The notes under the pieces were generated by a model. It made no database searches. It worked only from the letters and a program-made list of their open reading frames with translations, and was not told the origin of the DNA. A stretch of DNA of 64,000 nt from Candidatus Kapaibacterium sp. (GTDB lineage: Bacteria; Bacteroidota; Ignavibacteria; Kapaibacteriales; UBA2268). The translations under genes and the position numbers were made by a program. Numbering within the stretch: position 1 is the first letter of the stretch; each line of letters begins with the position of its first letter. The stretch covers positions 1-64,000 of the forward strand of contig JAOABA010000055.1 in assembly GCA_026418625.1 (NCBI GenBank), written 5' to 3'. Positions 28,314-35,054 of this stretch are shown in pieces.

Positions 28314-29141
28314 TCAATTAACCCGTTGCTCTATAATATTTTGAATGTTAATAGGTAATTTATCAAGAAAATTATAACCAGTAGAATTTTCAATAGCACG
28401 AATGGAAGTTCTATATTTTTCCCATTTATCTGATCTTACACCTTCAATATTAGGCATAACAACCGAGATGATTTGTGTGCTTTCATTCACATCCAATAGT
28501 GTTTGTCCTTTTTCTAAAACAACAACTATTTTGAAGCAACTATCAGGAACAACAATTTGATTACCAATGGTGTTTTTTGTTCTATTTATGCCACCAGCAA
28601 TTACATAAAGTAACTTATTATCTTTCTTACATAAGTCTTCACAATGATATTCAAGGTTTAACCAAACCCCACGATTAAGGTCTGGTGTTTGAGGAATAAT
28701 ATTTGTTAATATGAAGGTAGATTTATTGTCTTCAATCGTTTTAGTTCTTTCTTCTGACCTTACTAAATGCCCTCTATCGTATCCTGAATTAGTATAGTCT
28801 GAATGCTTCACCCTATAAAATCCAATTGGCAATGTTGTATCGGTAATAAAATTCCCAGAATATCTATCAACATCTCCGAACCAATCAGAATTTAATTCCC
28901 AAGAAACCCAATTTGGAATATTTAAAACTTTGTTATAACTTAATACATATTGACTTCTTACTATTAAATAATCATCGGTAGTATCAGTATCAAACGGAAC
29001 TCCAAGACTTACGTGTGTGCTTTGAATATTATAAGGATTAGTATTATTGTCTGTTGGATTATTTGAGCTGTCAACAGGTGAAGCACAAGAAATCATTGTT
29101 ATTAATAATACTGTCAGTGTTGTTAGTTTGATTATTCTCAT
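28314..29141 (-). CDS. DNA/RNA non-specific endonuclease (NucA type), lipoprotein
   Basis: Length 275 aa. A lipoprotein signal (LLITMISCAS, lipid on Cys ~19) is followed by the beta-beta-alpha metal nuclease domain: GYDRGHLVRSEE (the DRGH active site), then TFILTNIIPQTPDLNRGVW with the Asn-containing magnesium site. This family cuts DNA and RNA without sequence preference, outside the cytoplasm. An exported nuclease inside an otherwise cytoplasmic defence operon is unusual; it could degrade incoming DNA in the periplasm. Its start overlaps the upstream gene by four bases. Confidence 0.9.
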   Translation of the reverse strand: MRIIKLTTLTVLLITMISCASPVDSSNNPTDNNTNPYNIQSTHVSLGVPFDTDTTDDYLIVRSQYVLSYNKVLNIPNWVSWELNSDWFGDVDRYSGNFITDTTLPIGFYRVKHSDYTNSGYDRGHLVRSEERTKTIEDNKSTFILTNIIPQTPDLNRGVWLNLEYHCEDLCKKDNKLLYVIAGGINRTKNTIGNQIVVPDSCFKIVVVLEKGQTLLDVNESTQIISVVMPNIEGVRSDKWEKYRTSIRAIENSTGYNFLDKLPINIQNIIEQRVN

Positions 29142-29782
29142 CCTTTTATCTCCTTAACTACTTGAGTTACAACTCCTAATATTTTAAATTCACCTTCTTG
29201 AACTTCAACTTTGTTGGAATTGTCTTTACCAGACATCAACCAGACCTTGCCATTTTTTTTGTAGAACTTCTTTACTTGGATTTTAGATTGATAATTGACA
29301 ACAACGTTTTGCCCATTCAAAGGATTACTTTTCTTCCTAACAATAATACCAAAAGTATCGCCATTAACATCATCAAACAGATCATTTCCCTTAACTTTAC
29401 AAAAGAAGTATTCACTTTCTGATTCAAAGCAACTTTCTATAAATGTTGGTTCTTGATCTTGGAGACCATTCTTTCTGCTTAAAACTGCAGGGTGATTTAG
29501 TATTTTATGAATGTCGCCATTTAACCTGTTGTGATTAAATGGTAAAGTAGTCAAGTGTTCGCTGAAAACATTTTGAAAATCCTCGTTTGCTTGAATATAT
29601 AGAGCTATTTCATTTAAAGCATCGCTCACAAATGATGCGTTCCTACGGGATGCTTCCTTTTGCAACAAGTCTAATATTTTGCTTGATTTAACATAACCTT
29701 GATGCTCCTTGATTAGAAGGTTCTTGGTTAAGTAATACAAATCATTATCATCTGCTATCTTTATATATTCATCATAAGTCAT
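29138..29782 (-). CDS. Protein with degenerate S24/LexA-like C-terminal domain
   Basis: Length 214 aa. Residues ~1-115 are helical and unrecognised. The C-terminal ~95 residues follow the S24 peptidase layout (FFCKVKGNDLFDDVNGD, then NPLNGQNVVVNY, KIQVKKFYKKNGKVWLMS, FKILGVVTQVV), but the position of the catalytic serine in G-(D/N)-S-M reads GNDL, so the serine appears lost while a lysine-rich strand remains. I infer a non-cleaving partner of the UmuD-like protein encoded three bases upstream. It occupies the place where umuC would normally follow umuD. Confidence 0.55.
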   Translation of the reverse strand: MTYDEYIKIADDNDLYYLTKNLLIKEHQGYVKSSKILDLLQKEASRRNASFVSDALNEIALYIQANEDFQNVFSEHLTTLPFNHNRLNGDIHKILNHPAVLSRKNGLQDQEPTFIESCFESESEYFFCKVKGNDLFDDVNGDTFGIIVRKKSNPLNGQNVVVNYQSKIQVKKFYKKNGKVWLMSGKDNSNKVEVQEGEFKILGVVTQVVKEIKG

Positions 29783-29785
29783 CTT

Positions 29786-30217
29786 TTAACTTCTACCATT
29801 TATTTTCTTTAAGTTATAAATTACAACACCCAGAACTTGAAAGTTATCTTCAGGATTAACAACAATCGGGTCATAATCCATATTTTGAGAAAGCAGAATA
29901 GTTTGACCTTTAACAGGCTTATAAGTCTTGATTAGAAAATCACCATTAAGGTATGCAACGATAATATCACCCTTCTTAGGTGGCAAATCGTGGTCAATTA
30001 AAAGTTTGTCTCCTTCGGTAATGACAGGTTCCATACTTTTACCTGTGGCTTCAATAACATATCCATCTTTTGCTTTCTTGGCAACAGATTCAGGAACATC
30101 GTGGAATTCATATCCATCTTCATAAGGACTACCAAATCCACAAGAAAAAGCAGAAATAAGTGAAGGCAATTTCACAAAATTTTCAATAGGTTCTGCATAA
30201 ACTACTAAAGTTTCCAT
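29786..30217 (-). CDS. umuD: UmuD-like S24 self-cleaving peptidase
   Basis: Length 143 aa, typical for UmuD. A possible self-cleavage site is seen in AFSCGFGSPYEDGY (Cys-Gly, as in UmuD). The catalytic serine is in EATGKSMEPVITEGD and the catalytic lysine in NGDFLIKTYKP. UmuD cleaves itself when RecA filaments form and then normally joins UmuC as a mutagenic polymerase; no umuC lies here. It sits directly downstream of the XRE repressor, so it may instead provide the SOS-responsive half of a split repressor. That role is inference. Confidence 0.85.
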   Translation of the reverse strand: METLVVYAEPIENFVKLPSLISAFSCGFGSPYEDGYEFHDVPESVAKKAKDGYVIEATGKSMEPVITEGDKLLIDHDLPPKKGDIIVAYLNGDFLIKTYKPVKGQTILLSQNMDYDPIVVNPEDNFQVLGVVIYNLKKINGRS

Positions 30218-30243
30218 TTATTCTCCATTTCTGATATTTTACA

Positions 30244-30642
30244 TTATTTGATTTTTTGACCTGCAAGAGCTTGTTGCAGTAGTTCCTTAATGTCTTCACG
30301 CAGAAGTACACGAAGGTCTTTAACGAAAGGCACTTGAACCATTTTCTCATAGGTAATAGAATGGATTTCTTCTTGTTCGGAATCCGGCATATTAAGTTTT
30401 TCACGGATTTTCTTGCCCGATTCATTCATAGCAAGCATTTCTCCGTTCCCGCTTATTAGCCAATCAATTGAGCAACCAGCATTATAAATCTTTTCTACAG
30501 ATTCCGCACCGGGTACTTTTTTGCTTGCAAACCACATAGAGACAGTGCTTGGACTAACGCCACAATCAGCAGCGAAATCTCTTATTTCATCGTAGGCAGC
30601 TACAACGAAAGTCTTTAACCGTTTCCCAAATTCCATTTCCAT
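30244..30642 (-). CDS. XRE-family HTH repressor of the element
   Basis: Length 132 aa. The N-terminal ~65 residues form a Cro/CI-type helix-turn-helix (IRDFAADCGVSPSTVSMWFA, then YNAGCSIDWLISGNGEM), the style used by Bacteroidota prophage repressors. The C-terminal part is a short helix and lacks an S24 domain. It is transcribed divergently from the replication arm, with 84 bp to the first ATG on the other side, so it probably represses that arm and controls its own long operon. An ATG at 30636 is an alternative start. Confidence 0.85.
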   Translation of the reverse strand: MEMEFGKRLKTFVVAAYDEIRDFAADCGVSPSTVSMWFASKKVPGAESVEKIYNAGCSIDWLISGNGEMLAMNESGKKIREKLNMPDSEQEEIHSITYEKMVQVPFVKDLRVLLREDIKELLQQALAGQKIK

Positions 30643-30726
30643 TTTGTCTTAAACCTAATTAATTCAAAAAAAGTTCAAAAAAAATTGAAAATTTTGGAAC
30701 TATTACAAGAACAAAATGAGGTTGAT
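30643..30726. promoter_or_regulatory. Divergent regulatory region between repressor and replication arm
   Basis: The region holds both divergent promoters. An imperfect inverted repeat, GTTCAAAA (30673-30680) with TTTTGGAAC (30692-30700), and nearby TTCAAAAAAA runs are candidate repressor sites. On the minus strand TTTG, 18 bases, then TAGGTTTA resembles the Bacteroidota -33/-7 promoter (TTTG / TAnnTTTG) for the repressor operon. Position-based inference; no footprint can be read. Confidence 0.4.
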
Positions 30727-30927
30727 ATGAAAAATAATATTGGAAGACCCAAAGGTGAGAAAAAATATCACGTTATGCTCTCTATGAACAAGAAAGAGCA
30801 TGACATGCTTGTTGCCTTTGCAGAGCTTGAGAAACGCCCCAAGGCAAATGCGGCTGTAATGCTAATAAGGGATTCTTTGCAATCCTTGTTTACTGGTCAT
30901 AACAAAACAACTTTGAAGAATTGTTAA
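30727..30927 (+). CDS. Small ribbon-helix-helix-like protein, first gene of the replication arm
   Basis: Length 66 aa from the ATG at 30727, chosen because GAGG lies just upstream; a TTG at 30685 would add 14 residues and is less likely. The pattern GRPKGEKKYHVMLSMNKKEH (a strand) followed by two helices (MLVAFAELEKRPKANAAVML) suggests an Arc-like DNA-binding protein. Its position, divergent to the repressor, is that of a Cro- or antirepressor-like early regulator. Confidence 0.55.
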   Translation: MKNNIGRPKGEKKYHVMLSMNKKEHDMLVAFAELEKRPKANAAVMLIRDSLQSLFTGHNKTTLKNC

Positions 30928-30954
30928 TTTGTCTATACTTTAATCGATTAAATA

Positions 30955-31284
30955 ATGAAACAACTAAGACATATAGAATCCGAAACAGAGCTTGGACCTT
31001 CTGAAGTAGCCAAAGTCTTAGAAGTAGCATATTCAAAAGCTAAAAAACTTATGGAGACAAATGAAATCCGCTCGTGGGTTGATACAAATGCAAGCGATGG
31101 CAGGAAGTATCTAAAAACCCTATATCGTGAAGTTTTAGCTTACCATGATAGGAAACTTGAAATGCGTGATTTGGAAATCAAGAAACCTAAGCAAAAGAAA
31201 TTGGTAAGAAGCAGACAAGAATCTGCAGTATTGTCAAATAAATCAATTGAAGAATTTTTCAGAACTGAAATTTTTGCCTCATAG
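30955..31284 (+). CDS. Small HTH (MerR/excisionase-like) protein
   Basis: Length 109 aa. ELGPSEVAKVLEVAYSKAKKLM is a winged-helix-type helix-turn-helix as in excisionases and MerR-like regulators, followed by WVDTNASDGRKYLKTLYRE (wing) and a Lys-rich tail. It could be the excisionase that works with the integrase, or an early regulator. Confidence 0.5.
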   Translation: MKQLRHIESETELGPSEVAKVLEVAYSKAKKLMETNEIRSWVDTNASDGRKYLKTLYREVLAYHDRKLEMRDLEIKKPKQKKLVRSRQESAVLSNKSIEEFFRTEIFAS

Positions 31285-31325
31285 AATAACTATGAGCTAT
31301 TTATAAATAATATAAGGATAAACTT

Positions 31326-31562
31326 ATGCAAAATGCAGAAGCAATCGACAGGCTTACCGAGATTAAAGAGCAAATGCTTGAATTACTCGAAGAAGCTAAA
31401 GACCTTTTACCTGAAGGTATGACAAAAGAACGTGCTAAATGTTATTGGTACGCTCATATCAAAACAGCTCTTCTTAAAGAACACGAATTTTTAGGTGGTT
31501 CTTTGGTAACTGTAGATGATACAATTTCAGAACTTGGAGAAGATTCTGAGGAGGATGAATAA
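31326..31562 (+). CDS. Small acidic hypothetical phage-like protein
   Basis: Length 78 aa: a helical, Glu-rich N-terminal half, then KCYWYAHIKTALLKEHEFLGG and a very acidic tail. No family recognised. It has a good ribosome site (AAGGATAAACTT) and overlaps the next gene by one base, so it is a real early gene. Confidence 0.6.
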   Translation: MQNAEAIDRLTEIKEQMLELLEEAKDLLPEGMTKERAKCYWYAHIKTALLKEHEFLGGSLVTVDDTISELGEDSEEDE

Positions 31563-31780
31563 TGCAACTAATCTTCACTAGCAACTCGAATGAAGACTTT
31601 GACAAGATGAAACTTATTATCAGTAAATCAAAGTTCAATGCAGATGCCTTGAATTATGAATTTCGTTCTTTATATTTCCAATGCCGAGACAGGCAGGATG
31701 CAAATGCGTTGGAATTGAACCTTCTCCAAATAGTAAGCGAGAATGATATTTCAGGTTACTTTGAGTTGGAGGAAAAATGA
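31562..31780 (+). CDS. Small hypothetical protein of the early operon
   Basis: Length 72 aa, no family recognised. GAGGATGAATAATG provides a ribosome site inside the previous gene's end, and its stop overlaps the next start (ATGA). Confidence 0.6.
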   Translation: MQLIFTSNSNEDFDKMKLIISKSKFNADALNYEFRSLYFQCRDRQDANALELNLLQIVSENDISGYFELEEK

Positions 31781-32193
31781 GAAGGTTATTTAGTCAAACC
31801 GATGAACCATCAACTTGGTTTTCAGAAGAAGCAGATTGGAATACTCCAGACGGTAAAGTAATAGCAGTATGGGAAGGATGTATTTTAAAAGAAGAAGAAT
31901 ACTCCGATTTTATTAGCTTTGTCAAAAATGAAATTGATTCAGATGTTGAGCCAATTGGAAGTTTCAAGACAGCAGAAGATAGGTCAGTTTTTGTTTTCTT
32001 GGTCAAAACCAATGTAGCACGATTCTCCACTTGGCGATTCAGATTACCGGGTATGCGTTGGTGGTTCGATATGTTTTGGGATGTAAACGGCGGCAGGAGT
32101 GTTTCCGAAATGGAAATAGTCCCTATCATAGCAAAATTAGGTTTAAAAATCAATGGAGTAACCCAAGATGTATATGATGAAGTTGAATCCTGA
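31777..32193 (+). CDS. Hypothetical phage-like protein
   Basis: Length 138 aa, Trp-rich centre (FSTWRFRLPGMRWWFDMFWD). No family recognised and no signal peptide. ATGA coupling to the previous gene and GGAGG upstream of the start support translation. Confidence 0.6.
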   Translation: MRRLFSQTDEPSTWFSEEADWNTPDGKVIAVWEGCILKEEEYSDFISFVKNEIDSDVEPIGSFKTAEDRSVFVFLVKTNVARFSTWRFRLPGMRWWFDMFWDVNGGRSVSEMEIVPIIAKLGLKINGVTQDVYDEVES

Positions 32194-32377
32194 ACAAGTA
32201 TCAGATATGTACGAAATCCGTGAGAACCTGCGTGAAAAAGGTATCAGAAAACCTATCACTTGGCAGGTAAGAGAAGCAATCGCAGATTACATTTGCAAGA
32301 ATAAAAATGAAAAAATCCCTTTGACTGGTACTCAAAAGGATTTTAAAAATATAAACTATTTTCAACTACAAAAATAA
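32168..32377 (+). CDS. Small basic helical protein
   Basis: Length 69 aa. It overlaps the previous gene by 26 bases in another frame and has GGAG nine bases upstream of the ATG. SDMYEIRENLREKGIRKPITW then VREAIADYICK suggests a short DNA-binding helix pair, but no family can be named. Confidence 0.5.
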   Translation: MYMMKLNPEQVSDMYEIRENLREKGIRKPITWQVREAIADYICKNKNEKIPLTGTQKDFKNINYFQLQK

Positions 32378-32390
32378 GGAGAATTTTCCT

Positions 32391-33581
32391 ATGGAACAAA
32401 CAAATTTTTCTAAAATTGACTTGGGTTCTTTGGTAAAAGAGCTTGAGAGTCAAAAGCTAAGAAAGAAGGACTTAATAGTTCCTTCTACCTCAATCAAAAT
32501 GATAGAAGGGAAACTTGCTTTGACAGATTCAAAACCAGACAAAGAGTTATTCAACCTTTTGTCAAATTCGGGAATCACAATATCGAATGATTCGCAAACC
32601 GACTATTTCGATATTACAGATTCCTGCCACGCTCAAATATCAGACAAACTTGGTATTCCTGGCAGATATTATGAAAGACTTCGTAAAGAAGCTGTTGATA
32701 TGCTCGACTATAATGTTACTGAGTGGCTAAACCGAAAACCTGCTAACTACTTCCTAAGAAGCTTTGTGGATAACAACGGAGGTAGTGGTATAGCAAGAGC
32801 TTTCTTATCTGACAGATTCAAAGTGATTGACCATTTAGACATATTAATAACAGCTCTTGAAGCTATAAGACAATCCGACCAGAAAGTAATTATTGATAGT
32901 GCAGATTTGACAGAACAAAGAATGTATGTTAGGTTTATAGCACCGGACATAGTTAAGTCAGCACCGGAACTACTTAGGAAATATAAAGTTCCTTACGGTA
33001 CAAACAACGATAGTGGTTTTGGGGTTTGTTCAGGTTTTATCCTCTCAAATTCTGAAACAGGGCACGCAACATTCACAATAGCACCACGATTAATGGTATT
33101 AGCTTGCCGAAATGGAATGATTCTCCAAAAGGATAAAATTGCCGAAAGACATCTTGGAACTAAAATGGAAATCGGCAGTTTTGATTGGAGTGAAAACACG
33201 AGGCAGAAAGAACTTGAACTAATTCAATTCCAAGTAAAAGATGCCGTGAATGCTTATCTCTCAGAAAACTACCTTGGAAATGTTCTTGATGAAATGTCAT
33301 TGAAAGGATCAAAAGTATTGGAACATCCCGTAGATGCTATTCAAAATATCAGTCTATCATTGAACTTTTCAGAAGAACGTAAGAATGAACTTTTGAACTA
33401 CTTTATTCAAGGTGGTGATACAACGGGTTTCGGTGCAGTTCAAAGTATTACCTATCTTGCTCAAAAAGTTCAACCTGATATCAGATATGAACTTGAGACT
33501 GCTTCGGTAAGTATTCTAAACAATATAGAAAACTATGACAGACCAGCAGTTAAGCATTATCAACAACTAACCATGAATTAG
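32391..33581 (+). CDS. DUF932 domain phage/plasmid-like protein
   Basis: Length 396 aa. It has the DUF932 pattern: FDITDSCHAQISDKLGIPGR, YYERLRKEAVDMLDYNVTEW, SDRFKVIDHLDIL and AFLSDRF, with later FTIAPRLMVLACRNGM. The family is widespread in phages and plasmids, lies near replication and recombination genes, and its biochemical role is unsettled. It opens the main replication block. A clear AAGGAGAATTTTCCT precedes the ATG. Confidence 0.8.
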   Translation: MEQTNFSKIDLGSLVKELESQKLRKKDLIVPSTSIKMIEGKLALTDSKPDKELFNLLSNSGITISNDSQTDYFDITDSCHAQISDKLGIPGRYYERLRKEAVDMLDYNVTEWLNRKPANYFLRSFVDNNGGSGIARAFLSDRFKVIDHLDILITALEAIRQSDQKVIIDSADLTEQRMYVRFIAPDIVKSAPELLRKYKVPYGTNNDSGFGVCSGFILSNSETGHATFTIAPRLMVLACRNGMILQKDKIAERHLGTKMEIGSFDWSENTRQKELELIQFQVKDAVNAYLSENYLGNVLDEMSLKGSKVLEHPVDAIQNISLSLNFSEERKNELLNYFIQGGDTTGFGAVQSITYLAQKVQPDIRYELETASVSILNNIENYDRPAVKHYQQLTMN

Positions 33582-33590
33582 GAGATTGAG

Positions 33591-33734
33591 ATGAAACCTT
33601 TGAAATTAAAGAAATTCAATTACTTATCTCCATTTGAGAAAAGAACATTCGACAAATTAGCCATAACAGGCTTATATATAGCAATAGCATTGCTTTTAAT
33701 TTCAGTTTTTTTAATAAAATCAGGAGTAAATTAA
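33591..33734 (+). CDS. 47-aa single-span membrane protein
   Basis: Frame MKPLKLKKFNYLSPFEKR followed by a hydrophobic segment (about residues 23-42) and a short tail, ending TAA at 33732-33734. AGGAG stands seven bases before the ATG, and it fits exactly between the DUF932 stop and the next start. Too short for a family call; small membrane proteins of phages can act in lysis, exclusion or membrane anchoring. Confidence 0.6.
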   Translation: MKPLKLKKFNYLSPFEKRTFDKLAITGLYIAIALLLISVFLIKSGVN

Positions 33735-33735
33735 T

Positions 33736-34728
33736 ATGTTTAAAATAGTTAAATCAGACGAACCCTTAATCGTTGAAACAGTCAACATTCTTATTTACGG
33801 AGAACCTGGTTCAGGCAAAACCAGCTTAGTAAATACAGCTGAAAGCCCTTTGACATTGGATTTTGACAAAGGCGTTCACAGAAGTGATTTCAGGAAAGAT
33901 GTTCTTGTTATCGAGAGCTGGAAGCAGATAAACGATAATATTGGAGAATTAATAAAGACATTCGGCAGTTACAATACAGTAATCCTTGACACCATTGACA
34001 CACTATTAGACTATATGGGTGCTTGGATAATTGACCAAGAGCCGAAACTTGCTCGTAACAAATTGCAATTTTATGGCAAACTGAAAGATGAGTTTTCACT
34101 GTTTGTTGGCAAACTCAAAACTCTTGGCAAAGACGTTGTTATGATAGCTCACGTAAGAGAAAAGGAAGAAGGTGATTTGAGAATCAAGCGTCCCGCAATC
34201 ACAGGCGGTAGCTATGATAGAGTTCTTCAAACAGCTGATTTTGTAGGGTATCTATTCATTAAGGATAATAAGAGAACGATAGATTTCAATCCTACTGACT
34301 ATTGGATTGGCAAAAATTCTGCTAAATTCAGTGCAATGACTATCCCTGATTTCAACAACAATCCGGATTTCTTTGCAGGATTAGTTAAAGATATGAAATC
34401 TGCAATTAACGGTCAAACTCAATCACAAGCAGACACGATAAAACTGATAAAAGAATTATCTTCAAAAGTTCAAGGTATGAGCAGTTTGACAGATATAAAC
34501 ACTTTTTTACCAGAGCTTGCAAGTATGAAGAACGGAGTTAAAAAACAGGTTTGGGACAAAATCCAACTCCGTGCTAAAGAACTGAACTTTGAGTTCAATA
34601 AAGATGAAAAGAAGTTCTATCAAGTTCAAACTGAAGCACCAACAGTTGTAGAAAAAGCAAAGACAATCAAATCAACATCTAAAAAGGAATCTATTGAAAT
34701 CGAAGAACCAGACTTTAATTTCGGATAG
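33736..34728 (+). CDS. Sak4-like / phage nucleotide-binding AAA ATPase
   Basis: Length 330 aa. Walker A YGEPGSGKTSLVNTA near residue 25, a Walker B-like NTVILDTIDTLLDY and the sensor-like KDVVMIAHVREK give a RecA-fold single-domain ATPase of the type annotated as phage nucleotide-binding protein (Sak4 group), used for single-strand annealing and recombination. A C-terminal ~90-residue tail is charged and variable. It sits in the recombination block, just before the nuclease-ATPase fusion. Confidence 0.75.
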   Translation: MFKIVKSDEPLIVETVNILIYGEPGSGKTSLVNTAESPLTLDFDKGVHRSDFRKDVLVIESWKQINDNIGELIKTFGSYNTVILDTIDTLLDYMGAWIIDQEPKLARNKLQFYGKLKDEFSLFVGKLKTLGKDVVMIAHVREKEEGDLRIKRPAITGGSYDRVLQTADFVGYLFIKDNKRTIDFNPTDYWIGKNSAKFSAMTIPDFNNNPDFFAGLVKDMKSAINGQTQSQADTIKLIKELSSKVQGMSSLTDINTFLPELASMKNGVKKQVWDKIQLRAKELNFEFNKDEKKFYQVQTEAPTVVEKAKTIKSTSKKESIEIEEPDFNFG

Positions 34729-34736
34729 GAGGATTT

Positions 34737-35054
34737 ATGATACAAATTGATTTCAGAAAGCAATTGCCTCAATGGTCAGGCAAGTCAAGATTGAATACTT
34801 TAATTTCAGTGTTTACCCGTGAGATAATCTATTATATTCATTCTAAGCATAAGGTAAGTAATCCATTGTTGAAACAATCTTATAAGATTTTCTTTGACGA
34901 AGAAAAGATGACTGAGTATATAAGTATCCTCTGGTTTGTAGATGACAAGGATTCTGTTAGCAAAACCAAAGTTATTTGGCTTAATACTGTTAATCCTAAA
35001 CCAATGGTGAAAAGGTATCTTGGAAATAAGAAACGGAGGTATTGTTATGCTTAA
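34737..35054 (+). CDS. Hypothetical protein of the recombination block
   Basis: Length 105 aa, basic, no family recognised. A strong GGAGGATTT precedes the ATG. Its 3' end overlaps the start of the next gene by eight bases, so translation is coupled. Confidence 0.6.
   Translation: MIQIDFRKQLPQWSGKSRLNTLISVFTREIIYYIHSKHKVSNPLLKQSYKIFFDEEKMTEYISILWFVDDKDSVSKTKVIWLNTVNPKPMVKRYLGNKKRRYCYA

Noticed and set aside
29138-29782. UmuC or another Y-family polymerase next to UmuD
   Set aside because: The protein has no polymerase motifs. It shows a degenerate S24-like domain instead.
30183-30425. Frame overlapping the XRE and UmuD-like genes that might join them as one frameshifted repressor
   Set aside because: The XRE protein ends cleanly with a helix and stop, and the UmuD-like gene has its own ATG and cleavage site. 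The bridging frame has no domain character.
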